Positions 1-5,709 of a DNA stretch of 5,959 nt are shown piece by piece. The stretch is from Geminicoccaceae bacterium (GTDB taxonomy: Bacteria > Pseudomonadota > Alphaproteobacteria > Geminicoccales > Geminicoccaceae). Position 1 is the stretch's first letter. Each line of letters begins with the position of its first letter. Position numbers and translations under genes: made by a program. The stretch lies in NCBI GenBank assembly GCA_030824835.1, contig JAPJRA010000261.1, forward strand, positions 1-5,959, read 5' to 3'. Below the pieces are notes generated by a model. It did no database searches and was not told where the DNA came from. It saw only the letters and a list, made by a program, of their open reading frames with translations.

Positions 1-12
1 GTCGTCCGCCAT
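1..12 (-). CDS. Possible start of a further gene, cut by the left edge
   Basis: An ATG lies on the minus strand at 12-10, followed by three codons reading Ala-Asp-Asp before the window ends. A GC-rich purine stretch (GGCGGGG) precedes it by a few bases, which is a weak ribosome binding site at best. It would sit 70 nt beyond the stop of the formamidase gene on the same strand, so it could be the next operon member. Four codons cannot identify a product, and a chance ATG is just as possible. Confidence 0.2.
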
Positions 13-82
13 CGCCGCCCCGCCGTCTGGCCCGGCGCCGATGGTGGGGCGGCGCGGGCCCGACGGCAAGGGCCGCGGTGGC

Positions 83-1099
83 TCAGGGGGTCAGATACTT
101 CTTCGCGACGGCCGTGCCCACCGTGTATTTGGGGTCGACGAAGTTGCCGAGCCTGACCTTGCCGCACTGGGTCAGCATCATGTAGGCGTCCCACTTGTCG
201 AAGCCGTAGTCCTTGGCCAGCCAGCGGACGAGCTCGCGGTAGGCGATCCGGGTCGCGTCCTCGAGCGGGCGGGCGCTGCCGATGGTCATGATGAAGTCAT
301 CGGCCTCGAGCCTGGGCCACTCGATGGTCCAGCCCTTGATCAGGTCGACATGGATCACGGTCGTGGTCGGGTACTCGACCGCGACGCCGCAGACCTCGCC
401 GTCGCCCTGGCAGGCATGGCCGTCGCCGATGAACAGCCGGGCACCCGCGGAGCGCACCGGCAGGTAGGTCACCGTGCCCGGCCCCATGTCCGGCAGGTCC
501 ATGTTGCCGCCGTGATTGTCCGGGGTCAGCGAGTTGATCGAATCGATCTCGGGCGAGCAGCTGAGCGTGCCGATATGCGGCCGGTAGGGCAGCACCACCC
601 GGTCGCTCCAGTGGACGTGCTCCTCGTCGACATGGATCTTGCGGACCTTCTCCGGCAGTGGGTCGTTGAGCATCGCCGTGTAGTAGGTGCCGGTCAGCGC
701 GCCGAACTCCTCGATCATGCAGCAGGTGCCGCGCGGCTGCGGCCCGCGCGGCGCCATGCTGACGATGTGCACGGCGAGCGCGTCGCCCTTCTCCGCCCCC
801 TCGACCATGATCGGGCCGTTCTGCGGGTTGAGGAACGGCATCTGCAGCAGCGCCGAGGGCTTGTCGCTCTCGCTGGTGATCTTGCCCTCGAACGCGTCCT
901 TAGTCTCCACCACCACCCGGTCGCCGGGGCGGATGTGCAGGACCGGGTCGGAGTAGGGGCCCATCGTGTAGTGGTACTTGCCCTGCTTCTCCTCGGTCAG
1001 CTCGTGCGTCGCCCCGATCCTGCCCTTGGCGACACCCAGCCGGTGCATGATCGACTGGGCCAGCCAGTCATTGCCGTGGGCGCGGCTTTCCATCTCCAT
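83..1099 (-). CDS. fmdA: Formamidase/acetamidase family amidohydrolase (FmdA/AmdA)
   Basis: This 338-residue cytoplasmic protein belongs to the FmdA/AmdA family, which hydrolyses short amides such as formamide or acetamide to ammonium and the carboxylate. Family marks visible are the N-terminal segment around 49-72 (PYSDPVLHIRPGD followed by VETKDAFEG), NGPIMVEGAEKGD at 94-106, the GTLSCSPE stretch at 177-184, the NHGGNMD motif at 195-201 and the strongly conserved GDGHACQGDGEVCG at 225-238, whose acidic and His residues lie in the presumed metal site. There is no signal peptide. The start at 1099 has GGAG 8 nt upstream; an in-frame Met at residue 3 is an alternative. It is shorter than the roughly 400-residue classical formamidases but has both ends of the fold. 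As last clear gene of the cluster it would consume the amide made by nitrile hydratase. The exact substrate cannot be read from sequence. Confidence 0.92.
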   Translation of the reverse strand: MEMESRAHGNDWLAQSIMHRLGVAKGRIGATHELTEEKQGKYHYTMGPYSDPVLHIRPGDRVVVETKDAFEGKITSESDKPSALLQMPFLNPQNGPIMVEGAEKGDALAVHIVSMAPRGPQPRGTCCMIEEFGALTGTYYTAMLNDPLPEKVRKIHVDEEHVHWSDRVVLPYRPHIGTLSCSPEIDSINSLTPDNHGGNMDLPDMGPGTVTYLPVRSAGARLFIGDGHACQGDGEVCGVAVEYPTTTVIHVDLIKGWTIEWPRLEADDFIMTIGSARPLEDATRIAYRELVRWLAKDYGFDKWDAYMMLTQCGKVRLGNFVDPKYTVGTAVAKKYLTP

Positions 1100-1194
1100 C
1101 GCGGCTTCTCCATCATGGTTGCCCCGGCGCCATTCGGCACGCAGGGTCCGGGCGGCGGTGCCGACCGGCGGGTTGGGCTCGTGGTCGAGGACGG

Positions 1195-1220
1195 GCCGGG
1201 GCGGCGCGCGGCCACCCGGC
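1195..1220 (-). promoter_or_regulatory. Hairpin directly after amiR stop, in the amiR-fmdA gap
   Basis: Read on the minus strand, the bases just after the amiR stop form GCCGGGTGGC, a five-base loop CGCGC, and GCCG-C-CCCGGC: six G:C pairs, one bulged C, then four pairs including one G:U. No T-run follows, so it is not a standard intrinsic terminator. The 121-nt gap (1100-1220) is the longest between genes in the window and also holds a 6-bp inverted repeat (CGGCAC at 1163-1158 and GTGCCG at 1140-1135). It could be a leader acted on by AmiR or an mRNA-stabilising structure. I did not find a convincing ANTAR dual-hexaloop motif by eye. Confidence 0.4.
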
Positions 1221-1823
1221 TCAGCCCTTGGTGCGGTATTCGGGCGCGTGACGGCCGGCGCGGGCGACGAGCTGCTGGCACAGCTCCTCGACCGACACCC
1301 GCCGCTTCATGCTCTCGGTCCGCAGCACGTGGAACGCGTCGGTATCGTTGAGCTTGCGCTCCTGCATCAGCATCAAGATCGCCCGCAGCACCAACGGCCG
1401 CGCCTTGATGCGCAGGTTCAGATTCTCGATCAGCCGCCGCTGCTCGCGCTGGGCGGCGAAGGTGTGGAAGGCGATGGCCAGCGCGCTGAAGACGCCGTTG
1501 GAGCGGATGGGCTTGGTCAGGAACGCCGATGGCGCCTGCGACAGCGCCCACTCGATGCGGCCCGGCGTCTCCGAGCCCAGAAGCGCGATCAGCGGCACCG
1601 GCGCCTGGCCCGGCTCCCAGCCGAACAGGTCGTCGAAGCCCATGTCGGCGTCGAACAGGACGAGGTCCGCCGCGTCTGGCGCTAGACGCTCGACCGGCCA
1701 GCGGGCCTCGGTGCGCAGGCCCAGCTTCTGCAGATGCTCGGCCAGGAGCGCCCGGTTGCGGTCGTCCACATGGACGATCAATGCCCGGTAGCCGTGGAAG
1801 TTGGGCAGCCGCAGGCCGGTCAT
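1221..1823 (-). CDS. amiR: AmiR-type ANTAR transcription antiterminator
   Basis: The 200-residue product matches AmiR in length and layout. A receiver-like domain (about 12-120) is followed by a helical linker (121-140) and a C-terminal ANTAR RNA-binding domain (about 135-187), where RPLVLRAILMLMQERKLND, DAFHVLRTESMKRR and the following helix fit the family. AmiR proteins bind leader RNA and prevent termination; in Pseudomonas AmiC holds AmiR inactive until an amide binds. The ATG at 1823-1821 overlaps the amiC stop as ATGA, which implies translational coupling and fixes this start over an upstream in-frame extension that would run through amiC. Unlike what I recall of Pseudomonas AmiR, the receiver keeps residues resembling a phosphorylation site: Asp20-Asp21, Asp58, Ser84 and Lys104 (in FLTKP). 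The target leader in this cluster is not identified. Confidence 0.91.
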   Translation of the reverse strand: MTGLRLPNFHGYRALIVHVDDRNRALLAEHLQKLGLRTEARWPVERLAPDAADLVLFDADMGFDDLFGWEPGQAPVPLIALLGSETPGRIEWALSQAPSAFLTKPIRSNGVFSALAIAFHTFAAQREQRRLIENLNLRIKARPLVLRAILMLMQERKLNDTDAFHVLRTESMKRRVSVEELCQQLVARAGRHAPEYRTKG

Positions 1824-3013
1824 CGCACCACCCGCAGATGCCTGGCGCCGTCGGCTCCGCCGGATTCGAGCTCCGCGCGAAAGCGGGCGATGTCGAAGCG
1901 CACGAGGTAGGGATCCGGGCGGACCGGGCGCGGCGCGGTCCACAGGATCTCGAACTGCCCGGCCTCGTCGGAGCGGCCCAGGGACGGCGTCAGGCAGCAA
2001 TGGTTGTTGCCGGGGTCGACCCGCACCGGCCCCTGCGGCGCCTCGAGCTCGATCTCGTAGAGGGCCCGCTTGACCTGCTCGATCTCACTCGACTGCGCCC
2101 GCTCGACCGCTGCCGCCAGCAGGCGCACGGCGATGTAGGCGGCCTCCGCGTCGGCCGAGGTCACGCGGTCGGTGCCGAAGCGGCGCTTGAAGGCGGCGAC
2201 GAACACTTCGTTCGCAGCCGTGCGCGTTGACTGGAAGTAGACGCTGGAGGCGATGTGGCCGCCGGCGGCCTCGGGCGTGATCGCCAGCAGCTCCGGCTCC
2301 GATAGGGTGACGCTCGAGATCGGCATCCGCAGCGCGGGCTCGCGGGTGCGCGCCGCGTGGAAGGCCTCCATGAAGGCGTGGCTGGACACGCCGATCAGCG
2401 AGCTGAAGATGAAATCGGGCTTCAGCGCCACGATCTCGTCTACCAGATGCTCGACATCGACCGAGCCGACCGGCAGGTAGCGCTCGGCGACAATGGCGCC
2501 ACCGCAGCCGCTGACGATCTCGCGCATCGTCCGGTTGCTCTCCCAGGCCCAGATATAGTTCGAGCCGATGCAGTAGGCCCGGCTGCCGTGGGCCCGCAGC
2601 ATGTGGACGATCAGCGGCACGATGTGCTGGTTGGGCGAGGCGCCGGTGTAGATGACATTGTTGCAGCTCTCGAAGCCCTCGTAGTGCGACGGATACCAGA
2701 GCAGCCCGTCGCGCTTCTCGAACACCGGGATCACCTCCTTGCGGCTGGAGGAGGTGTAACAGCCGACCACGTGGCGAATGTCGGTCGTGCGCAGCATCCG
2801 GTCGCAACGCTCGCGATATTCGTTGAGGTCGCCGCCCGGATCCTCGATCCGGGGCTCGAGGACAAAGCCGTACCGGGTCGAGGCATTGACCTCCTCGATG
2901 GCCAGCAGGGCACCGTGCAGCAGCTCCGTGCCGATCGTGCGGTACGACCCCGTTTGCGAGAACACCACGCCGATGGGGACCGACCGCCTGCCCCGTCCGC
3001 TGTCCGCCACCAC
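1820..3013 (-). CDS. amiC: AmiC-like amide sensor, cytoplasmic periplasmic-binding-protein fold
   Basis: The 397-residue protein has the type I periplasmic-binding fold used by branched-chain amino acid and urea receptors, but begins VADSGRGRRSVPIGVVFSQTG with no signal peptide, as expected for cytoplasmic AmiC. Strong AmiC marks are DPGGDLNEYR (58-67), GCYTSSSRKEVIPVFE (84-99), YPSHYEGFE (107-115), YTGASPNQH (122-130), IGSNYIWAWESN (149-160), APQGPVRVDPGNNH (325-338) and RPDPYLV (365-371). AmiC binds small amides and controls the neighbouring antiterminator AmiR, whose gene overlaps this one by 4 nt. The start is GTG; two GTG codons are adjacent (3013 and 3010) behind a GGGGAGGGG ribosome binding site, and the second has the better spacing (7 nt from GGAGG). 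By recalled alignment with Pseudomonas AmiC, several pocket residues are kept (Tyr86, Ser88, Tyr107, Tyr153, Thr236) and two differ (Ser109, His110). Confidence 0.92.
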   Translation of the reverse strand: MVADSGRGRRSVPIGVVFSQTGSYRTIGTELLHGALLAIEEVNASTRYGFVLEPRIEDPGGDLNEYRERCDRMLRTTDIRHVVGCYTSSSRKEVIPVFEKRDGLLWYPSHYEGFESCNNVIYTGASPNQHIVPLIVHMLRAHGSRAYCIGSNYIWAWESNRTMREIVSGCGGAIVAERYLPVGSVDVEHLVDEIVALKPDFIFSSLIGVSSHAFMEAFHAARTREPALRMPISSVTLSEPELLAITPEAAGGHIASSVYFQSTRTAANEVFVAAFKRRFGTDRVTSADAEAAYIAVRLLAAAVERAQSSEIEQVKRALYEIELEAPQGPVRVDPGNNHCCLTPSLGRSDEAGQFEILWTAPRPVRPDPYLVRFDIARFRAELESGGADGARHLRVVR

Positions 3014-3024
3014 GTCCCCTCCCC
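3014..3024 (-). promoter_or_regulatory. Strong ribosome binding site of amiC
   Basis: On the minus strand GGGGAGGGGAC lies directly before the GTG start. The GGAGG core (3022-3018) is 4 nt from the first GTG and 7 nt from the second, so the second GTG at 3010 may be the true initiator. The strong site compensates for the GTG codon and suggests AmiC is translated well. Confidence 0.6.
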
Positions 3025-3046
3025 AGTCAAGCCCGCACGGGCGACG

Positions 3047-3565
3047 TCATTCCGCGACGGTGATCGCTGACGCGGCCTTGGCGGACGCGTACGCAAAGAT
3101 CGCGCCGATCCACATCGACAGCGGCACCACGATCAGCGGGTTGGCGAGGCTGAGCGAGGTCAGGTTGGCGAGGTTGAAGCGGTCGGGCGTCTGCAGCAGG
3201 AAAGCGAAGGTGCAGGCGTAGCCATAGGTTGTGCCGGGGATCGAGGCGAAGGCCGGGACCTTGGCGGCCAGGATGTAGACGGCGATGGTGATGGCCACCA
3301 CCAAGCTCGGCCAGAGCGTCGGCCCGAGCAGCGCATCCCCGGGGATGAGCACGATGAGCAGGGCGGTGGACCAGGCCACCAGCACCCCGAAAGCGTTGGC
3401 GACGATGGTGGAGCGGAGAGCCGCCTCGTTGCCGCCGGAATGGTAGAAACAGGCCCAGGCCATGAAGGCCGCCCAGATCAGGATGCCGCCCACGGTGAGG
3501 AACATCCAGGTCGCGACGCCCCCGAGCACAGCCACGCTGAGCGCCAGGGCTGGAATGGTCTGCAT
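3047..3565 (-). CDS. DUF1097 family inner-membrane protein
   Basis: The 172-residue product is almost entirely hydrophobic with about six membrane segments (near 4-22, 26-42, 52-75, 85-103, 110-125 and 141-163). It resembles the DUF1097 family, which includes E. coli YcdZ: IWAAFMAWACFYHSGG (30-45), SIPGTTYGYACTFA (108-121) and a final helix WIGAIFAYAS (152-161) fit that family. No transport activity is established for the family to my knowledge. The start at 3565 is chosen because GGAG lies 8 nt upstream and the hydrophobic first segment begins at once; the reading frame extends far upstream but with arginine-rich, non-membrane sequence that is antisense to no domain and overlaps cbtA. It lies 33 nt before amiC and 89 nt after cbtA. 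Size and topology resemble AmiS/UreI amide and urea channels, which occur in Pseudomonas ami operons, so an amide or nitrile channel role is a reasonable guess only. Confidence 0.86.
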   Translation of the reverse strand: MQTIPALALSVAVLGGVATWMFLTVGGILIWAAFMAWACFYHSGGNEAALRSTIVANAFGVLVAWSTALLIVLIPGDALLGPTLWPSLVVAITIAVYILAAKVPAFASIPGTTYGYACTFAFLLQTPDRFNLANLTSLSLANPLIVVPLSMWIGAIFAYASAKAASAITVAE

Positions 3566-3619
3566 GATGACTTCTCCAGTGCGGGCGGTATGCCGCCGCG
3601 CGTTGCCAGCGTGTTGCCT

Positions 3620-3651
3620 CCGACCGCCGCCGGGCGGCCGGCGACGGTCGA
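3620..3651 (-). promoter_or_regulatory. 14-pair RNA hairpin between cbtA and the DUF1097 gene
   Basis: Bases 3621-3633 and 3638-3650 are inverted repeats with a four-base loop (minus strand CCGC). In the minus-strand transcript all 13 positions pair, with one G:U at 3627/3644, and a further G:U closes at 3620/3651. On the plus strand the same two positions are C/A mismatches. It starts 3 nt after the cbtA stop codon. No T-run follows, so a role in mRNA processing, stability, or in attenuation between the cobalt uptake and regulator parts of the cluster is more likely than simple termination. Confidence 0.6.
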
Positions 3652-3654
3652 TTG

Positions 3655-4371
3655 TCAGGCCTCTCGGGAGGCCGTCCCCCAGCGGCTGTAGAGCCAGCCG
3701 CTCATGCCACCCAGGAGGAGCCAGAGCACGGCCGCGGATCCAAGCGAGGACATGACGAACTCGGCGGCAAGCTCGGCCGGCACGCCGCCTTCGCCATGCG
3801 CGTCGACATGTGGCGCGCCGACGAGATGCGGCAGCAGGACCAGGCCGGCACCGGCCACCTTCGCCCAGGGTCGCGGTGCGAACACCATCACGGCGAGCCC
3901 AATCATCGTCGCCGCCGCGGTGGCCAGCCACCAGGCCTGGCGATCCGCGAGCGGCGCCGCGACCGAGCCCGGGAGCTCGGGCGGCAGGCCCAGCGCCGGC
4001 GCCGCCGAGAACGCGGCGAAGCCGGCCAGCCCCCACATGATGCCCTGGACCAGTCCAACGGGCCGGTTGCGGAGGCTGAAGCAGGCCACCAGCATCAGGC
4101 TGAAGCCGATGGCCGTCAGGATGTTCGCGGTGGCGGTAAATGCCGTCCGCTCGCCGCCGTCGGCGGGCTTCCAGGCATCCGCCTCGTGCACGTGCTCAGC
4201 AACGCCCTGGGCGTGCGCATGGGCGGTCGGCGGCGGAGCCGCCGCAGCCGCATCCTCGTAGGTCTCGGCCTCGAGAATGAGCGGCACCACCGACTGGGTC
4301 TGCAGCACGGTCATGGCGATGCCGCCGACGGACCCGGCCACGATCGCGGTCAGCAGGAGGTTCCTCAGCAT
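3655..4371 (-). CDS. cbtA: CbtA cobalt transporter subunit
   Basis: The 238-residue membrane protein matches CbtA, the large subunit of the two-part cobalt uptake system predicted first from cobalamin regulons. Membrane segments are visible near 4-23, 82-100, 107-126, 146-166, 168-185 and 205-228. The loop after the first helix carries His51, His53, His60 and His62, a plausible metal-capturing stretch, and the family-typical LADRQAWWLATAAATMIGLA (141-160), PHLVGAPHVDAHG (181-193) and the terminal helix are present. The ATG at 4371 is 13 nt after the cbtB stop and is preceded by GGGGTGGGG. Next to nitrile hydratase genes, the obvious job is to supply cobalt for the alpha-subunit metal site. 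Nothing looks broken or truncated. Confidence 0.94.
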   Translation of the reverse strand: MLRNLLLTAIVAGSVGGIAMTVLQTQSVVPLILEAETYEDAAAAAPPPTAHAHAQGVAEHVHEADAWKPADGGERTAFTATANILTAIGFSLMLVACFSLRNRPVGLVQGIMWGLAGFAAFSAAPALGLPPELPGSVAAPLADRQAWWLATAAATMIGLAVMVFAPRPWAKVAGAGLVLLPHLVGAPHVDAHGEGGVPAELAAEFVMSSLGSAAVLWLLLGGMSGWLYSRWGTASREA

Positions 4372-4384
4372 GACCCCACCCCGC

Positions 4385-4564
4385 TCAGTGACAGGGAAAG
4401 CCGACGGCGTGGCGGGTGTCGTGGGCAGCGTTGTGCAGCACGCTGGCCCCGGCGAACCCGGTGCCGTAGATCAGGAAGCTCCCGAACATGAACAGGAGAG
4501 CCGCCACGGTGACGCGGGCGGCGACGCCTGAAGAGGTGTGGCCGATGCTCAAGCTGCCGAACAT
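4385..4564 (-). CDS. cbtB: CbtB cobalt transporter small subunit
   Basis: A 59-residue protein too short for most ORF cut-offs. It has a short N-terminus, one membrane helix (about 17-40) and a C-terminus ending VLHNAAHDTRHAVGFPCH. The spacing of His44, His48, Asp49, His52, Cys58 and His59 is the signature of CbtB, in which the His/Cys tail is the presumed metal-binding element working with CbtA. The ATG at 4564 has AGGGG about 10 nt upstream. It is followed after 13 nt by cbtA and preceded by an 88-nt gap after the nitrile hydratase activator gene. That gap has no recognisable cobalamin riboswitch, so expression probably follows the nitrile hydratase transcript rather than B12 level. Confidence 0.93.
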   Translation of the reverse strand: MFGSLSIGHTSSGVAARVTVAALLFMFGSFLIYGTGFAGASVLHNAAHDTRHAVGFPCH

Positions 4565-4584
4565 GTCTGTCGTCCCCTGGGGTA

Positions 4585-4601
4585 GGCCGGGATTCCCGGC
4601 C
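4585..4601. repeat. Perfect 17-bp inverted repeat upstream of cbtB
   Basis: GGCCGGGA, one central T, then TCCCGGCC: a perfect palindrome with 8-bp arms, 20 nt before the cbtB start codon. As RNA it gives a 7-bp G:C stem with a three-base loop, with no T-run after it. It could be an operator for a dimeric regulator or a stem-loop that separates the nitrile hydratase and cobalt transport parts of the message. Confidence 0.5.
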
Positions 4602-4629
4602 GAGTTGGATGGGTGATCGGGACCGACCC

Positions 4630-4652
4630 GCGGCCCCGGATGTCGAGGCCGC
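4630..4652 (-). repeat. Inverted repeat directly after the activator stop codon
   Basis: GCGGCC (4630-4635) and GGCCGC (4647-4652) form a 6-bp all-G:C stem with an 11-nt loop, beginning at the base next to the activator gene stop. Together with the palindrome at 4585-4601 it makes the 88-nt gap before cbtB dense in secondary structure. In such GC-rich DNA a 6-bp repeat can arise by chance. Confidence 0.3.
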
Positions 4653-5018
4653 TCAGATCACCTCTTCGCGGGTGCGGGTGCGGAACTCTTCCGTCCGCTG
4701 GTCGAGCTCCTCGGGTGTGACGATCCCGCGATCGACCACCAGCCGCTCGAACGCGGCGAGCCACTGCTCGTAATATTCCCACGACGGGTCGTCGACCGCG
4801 TGGCTGCTCTCCCAGTTGCCGATGGTGCTGATCAGGCTCTGGCGGAAGTCCTCGAACCGATAGGCATTGCCCTCGGCCAGCGCCAGGACCAGGCCGAACG
4901 CCCGGCCCTGCCAGGGCTCGTCAAAGCTCAGCCGGTCGCAGCGGCGCGGCAGCGCCGCCGCACCCGCCCGCAGGCCCTCGACATACTCCGTGCGAGTCTC
5001 GCTCATCGTGGCTTCCAT
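4653..5018 (-). CDS. Nitrile hydratase activator / accessory protein (P14K-like)
   Basis: This 121-residue soluble protein belongs to the nitrile hydratase accessory family, which is related to the N-terminal part of the beta subunit. Diagnostic segments are FDEPWQGRAFGLVLALAEG (32-50), the FEDFRQSLISTIGNWE helix (55-70) and YYEQWLAAFERLVVDRG (82-98). In cobalt nitrile hydratases such proteins form a complex with the alpha subunit, help insert cobalt and oxidise the metal-binding cysteines, and then exchange for the apo-alpha in the enzyme. The gene starts 3 nt after the nthA stop, the usual beta-alpha-activator order. Two starts are possible: Met1 at 5018 has a poor ribosome binding site, whereas Met5 at 5006 has GGAAG 5 nt upstream, giving 117 residues. 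The tail after 100 is charged and without a recognised motif. Confidence 0.88.
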   Translation of the reverse strand: MEATMSETRTEYVEGLRAGAAALPRRCDRLSFDEPWQGRAFGLVLALAEGNAYRFEDFRQSLISTIGNWESSHAVDDPSWEYYEQWLAAFERLVVDRGIVTPEELDQRTEEFRTRTREEVI

Positions 5019-5021
5019 CGC

Positions 5022-5648
5022 TCAGGCCGCCTTCACCAGATCGAGGCCCTGCATGGCCTCGGTGCTGATCAGCGCCGCGAGCTTCTCCTCGCTCCAACCC
5101 TCGGTGCCGGCCGGGCGGACGGGCACCACGAAGTAGCGGATCTGCGCGCTGCTATCCCAGATCTCGACCCGGACCGAAGGCTCCAGCTCGACGCCGAAGT
5201 CGCCGAGCACGCCGCGCGGATCGCGCACCACGCGGGCGCGGAACACGGGATCCTTGAACCAGTAGGGCGGCAGGCCGAGCAGGGGCCACGGCCAGCAGGA
5301 GCACAAGGTGCAGGCCACCATGTGATGCACGTCCGGCGTGCACTCGACGGCCATCAGGTTCTCACCCTCGATGCCGTCGCGCAGGCCAAGCTCGGCAATG
5401 GCGGCGTTGGTATTCTCCAGCAGGCGCTGCTTGAAGGCCGGGTCGGTCCAGGCGCGGGCCACGACCTTGGCGCCGTTGAACGGCCCCATGTCGTGCTCGA
5501 AGAAGCGGATCACCCGGTCGACGGTGTCGATGCCGATCAGGTTCTTCTCACGAAACAGCGATTCGAGGGCCTTGGTGCGGGCCGCGTAGTAGGTCTCGCT
5601 TTCGCGCAAGTGATGGTGATGGCCATCCTCGCCATGGTTGTCTGCCAT
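5022..5648 (-). CDS. nthA: Cobalt-type nitrile hydratase alpha subunit
   Basis: The 208-residue product is the metal-bearing subunit of nitrile hydratase, which adds water to a nitrile to give the amide. The metal site CTLCSC is at 113-118; Thr114 marks the cobalt type (iron enzymes have Ser there). Around it are ECTPDVHHMVACTLCSC and WPWPLLGLPPYWFKD; RARVVRDPRGVL (138-148), VEIWDSSAQIRYFVVPVRPA (161-180) and GTEGWSEEKLA (181-191) are also family-typical. Trp119 stands where most cobalt enzymes have Tyr. The N-terminus is His-rich (His5, His10-His13), as in several related alpha subunits, and could bind metal. The WDSS and RPAGTEG segments favour nitrile hydratase over thiocyanate hydrolase gamma subunit. 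The ATG at 5648 has AAGGGAA about 8 nt upstream. It lies 90 nt after nthB and 3 nt before the activator gene. Confidence 0.96.
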   Translation of the reverse strand: MADNHGEDGHHHHLRESETYYAARTKALESLFREKNLIGIDTVDRVIRFFEHDMGPFNGAKVVARAWTDPAFKQRLLENTNAAIAELGLRDGIEGENLMAVECTPDVHHMVACTLCSCWPWPLLGLPPYWFKDPVFRARVVRDPRGVLGDFGVELEPSVRVEIWDSSAQIRYFVVPVRPAGTEGWSEEKLAALISTEAMQGLDLVKAA

Positions 5649-5709
5649 GCGATGTTCCCTTCGGAGATCTATCGTCGTTACTTGGGAGTCGTCGGATACG
5701 GTGCCGCCT

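Noticed and set aside
56..74. Terminator after fmdA
   Set aside because: Only a 5-bp stem (57-61 with 70-74) and no T-run; in DNA this GC-rich such a repeat is expected by chance.
41..1351. Long plus-strand open frame opposite fmdA and amiR
   Set aside because: Its translation is rich in Arg, Gly, Asp, Val and His with no domain, typical of antisense frames in GC-rich DNA; the opposite strand encodes clear FmdA and AmiR families.
1824..2000. N-terminal extension of amiR upstream of 1823
   Set aside because: It overlaps the conserved end of amiC out of frame; the ATGA overlap gives the usual AmiR length of about 200 residues.
1820..3013. amiC product as an ABC transporter substrate-binding protein
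   Set aside because: No signal peptide, no ABC permease or ATPase genes nearby, and the coupling to an ANTAR gene plus AmiC-specific motifs point to a cytoplasmic sensor.
3031..3042. Short inverted repeat GCCCG-CA-CGGGC before amiC
   Set aside because: It gives at most four stable pairs as a hairpin and is not distinguishable from chance in a gap of 33 nt.
3566..4036. N-terminal extension of the DUF1097 frame into cbtA
   Set aside because: The added residues are Arg/Gly-rich, overlap cbtA out of frame, and the Met at 3565 has its own ribosome binding site and starts the first membrane helix.
3652..4491. 279-residue plus-strand open frame opposite cbtA and cbtB
   Set aside because: Low-complexity Arg/Gly/His composition and full overlap with recognised CbtA and CbtB genes.
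4565..4652. Cobalamin riboswitch upstream of cbtBA
   Set aside because: The gap is only 88 nt, shorter than a full riboswitch, and no B12-box-like sequence was seen.
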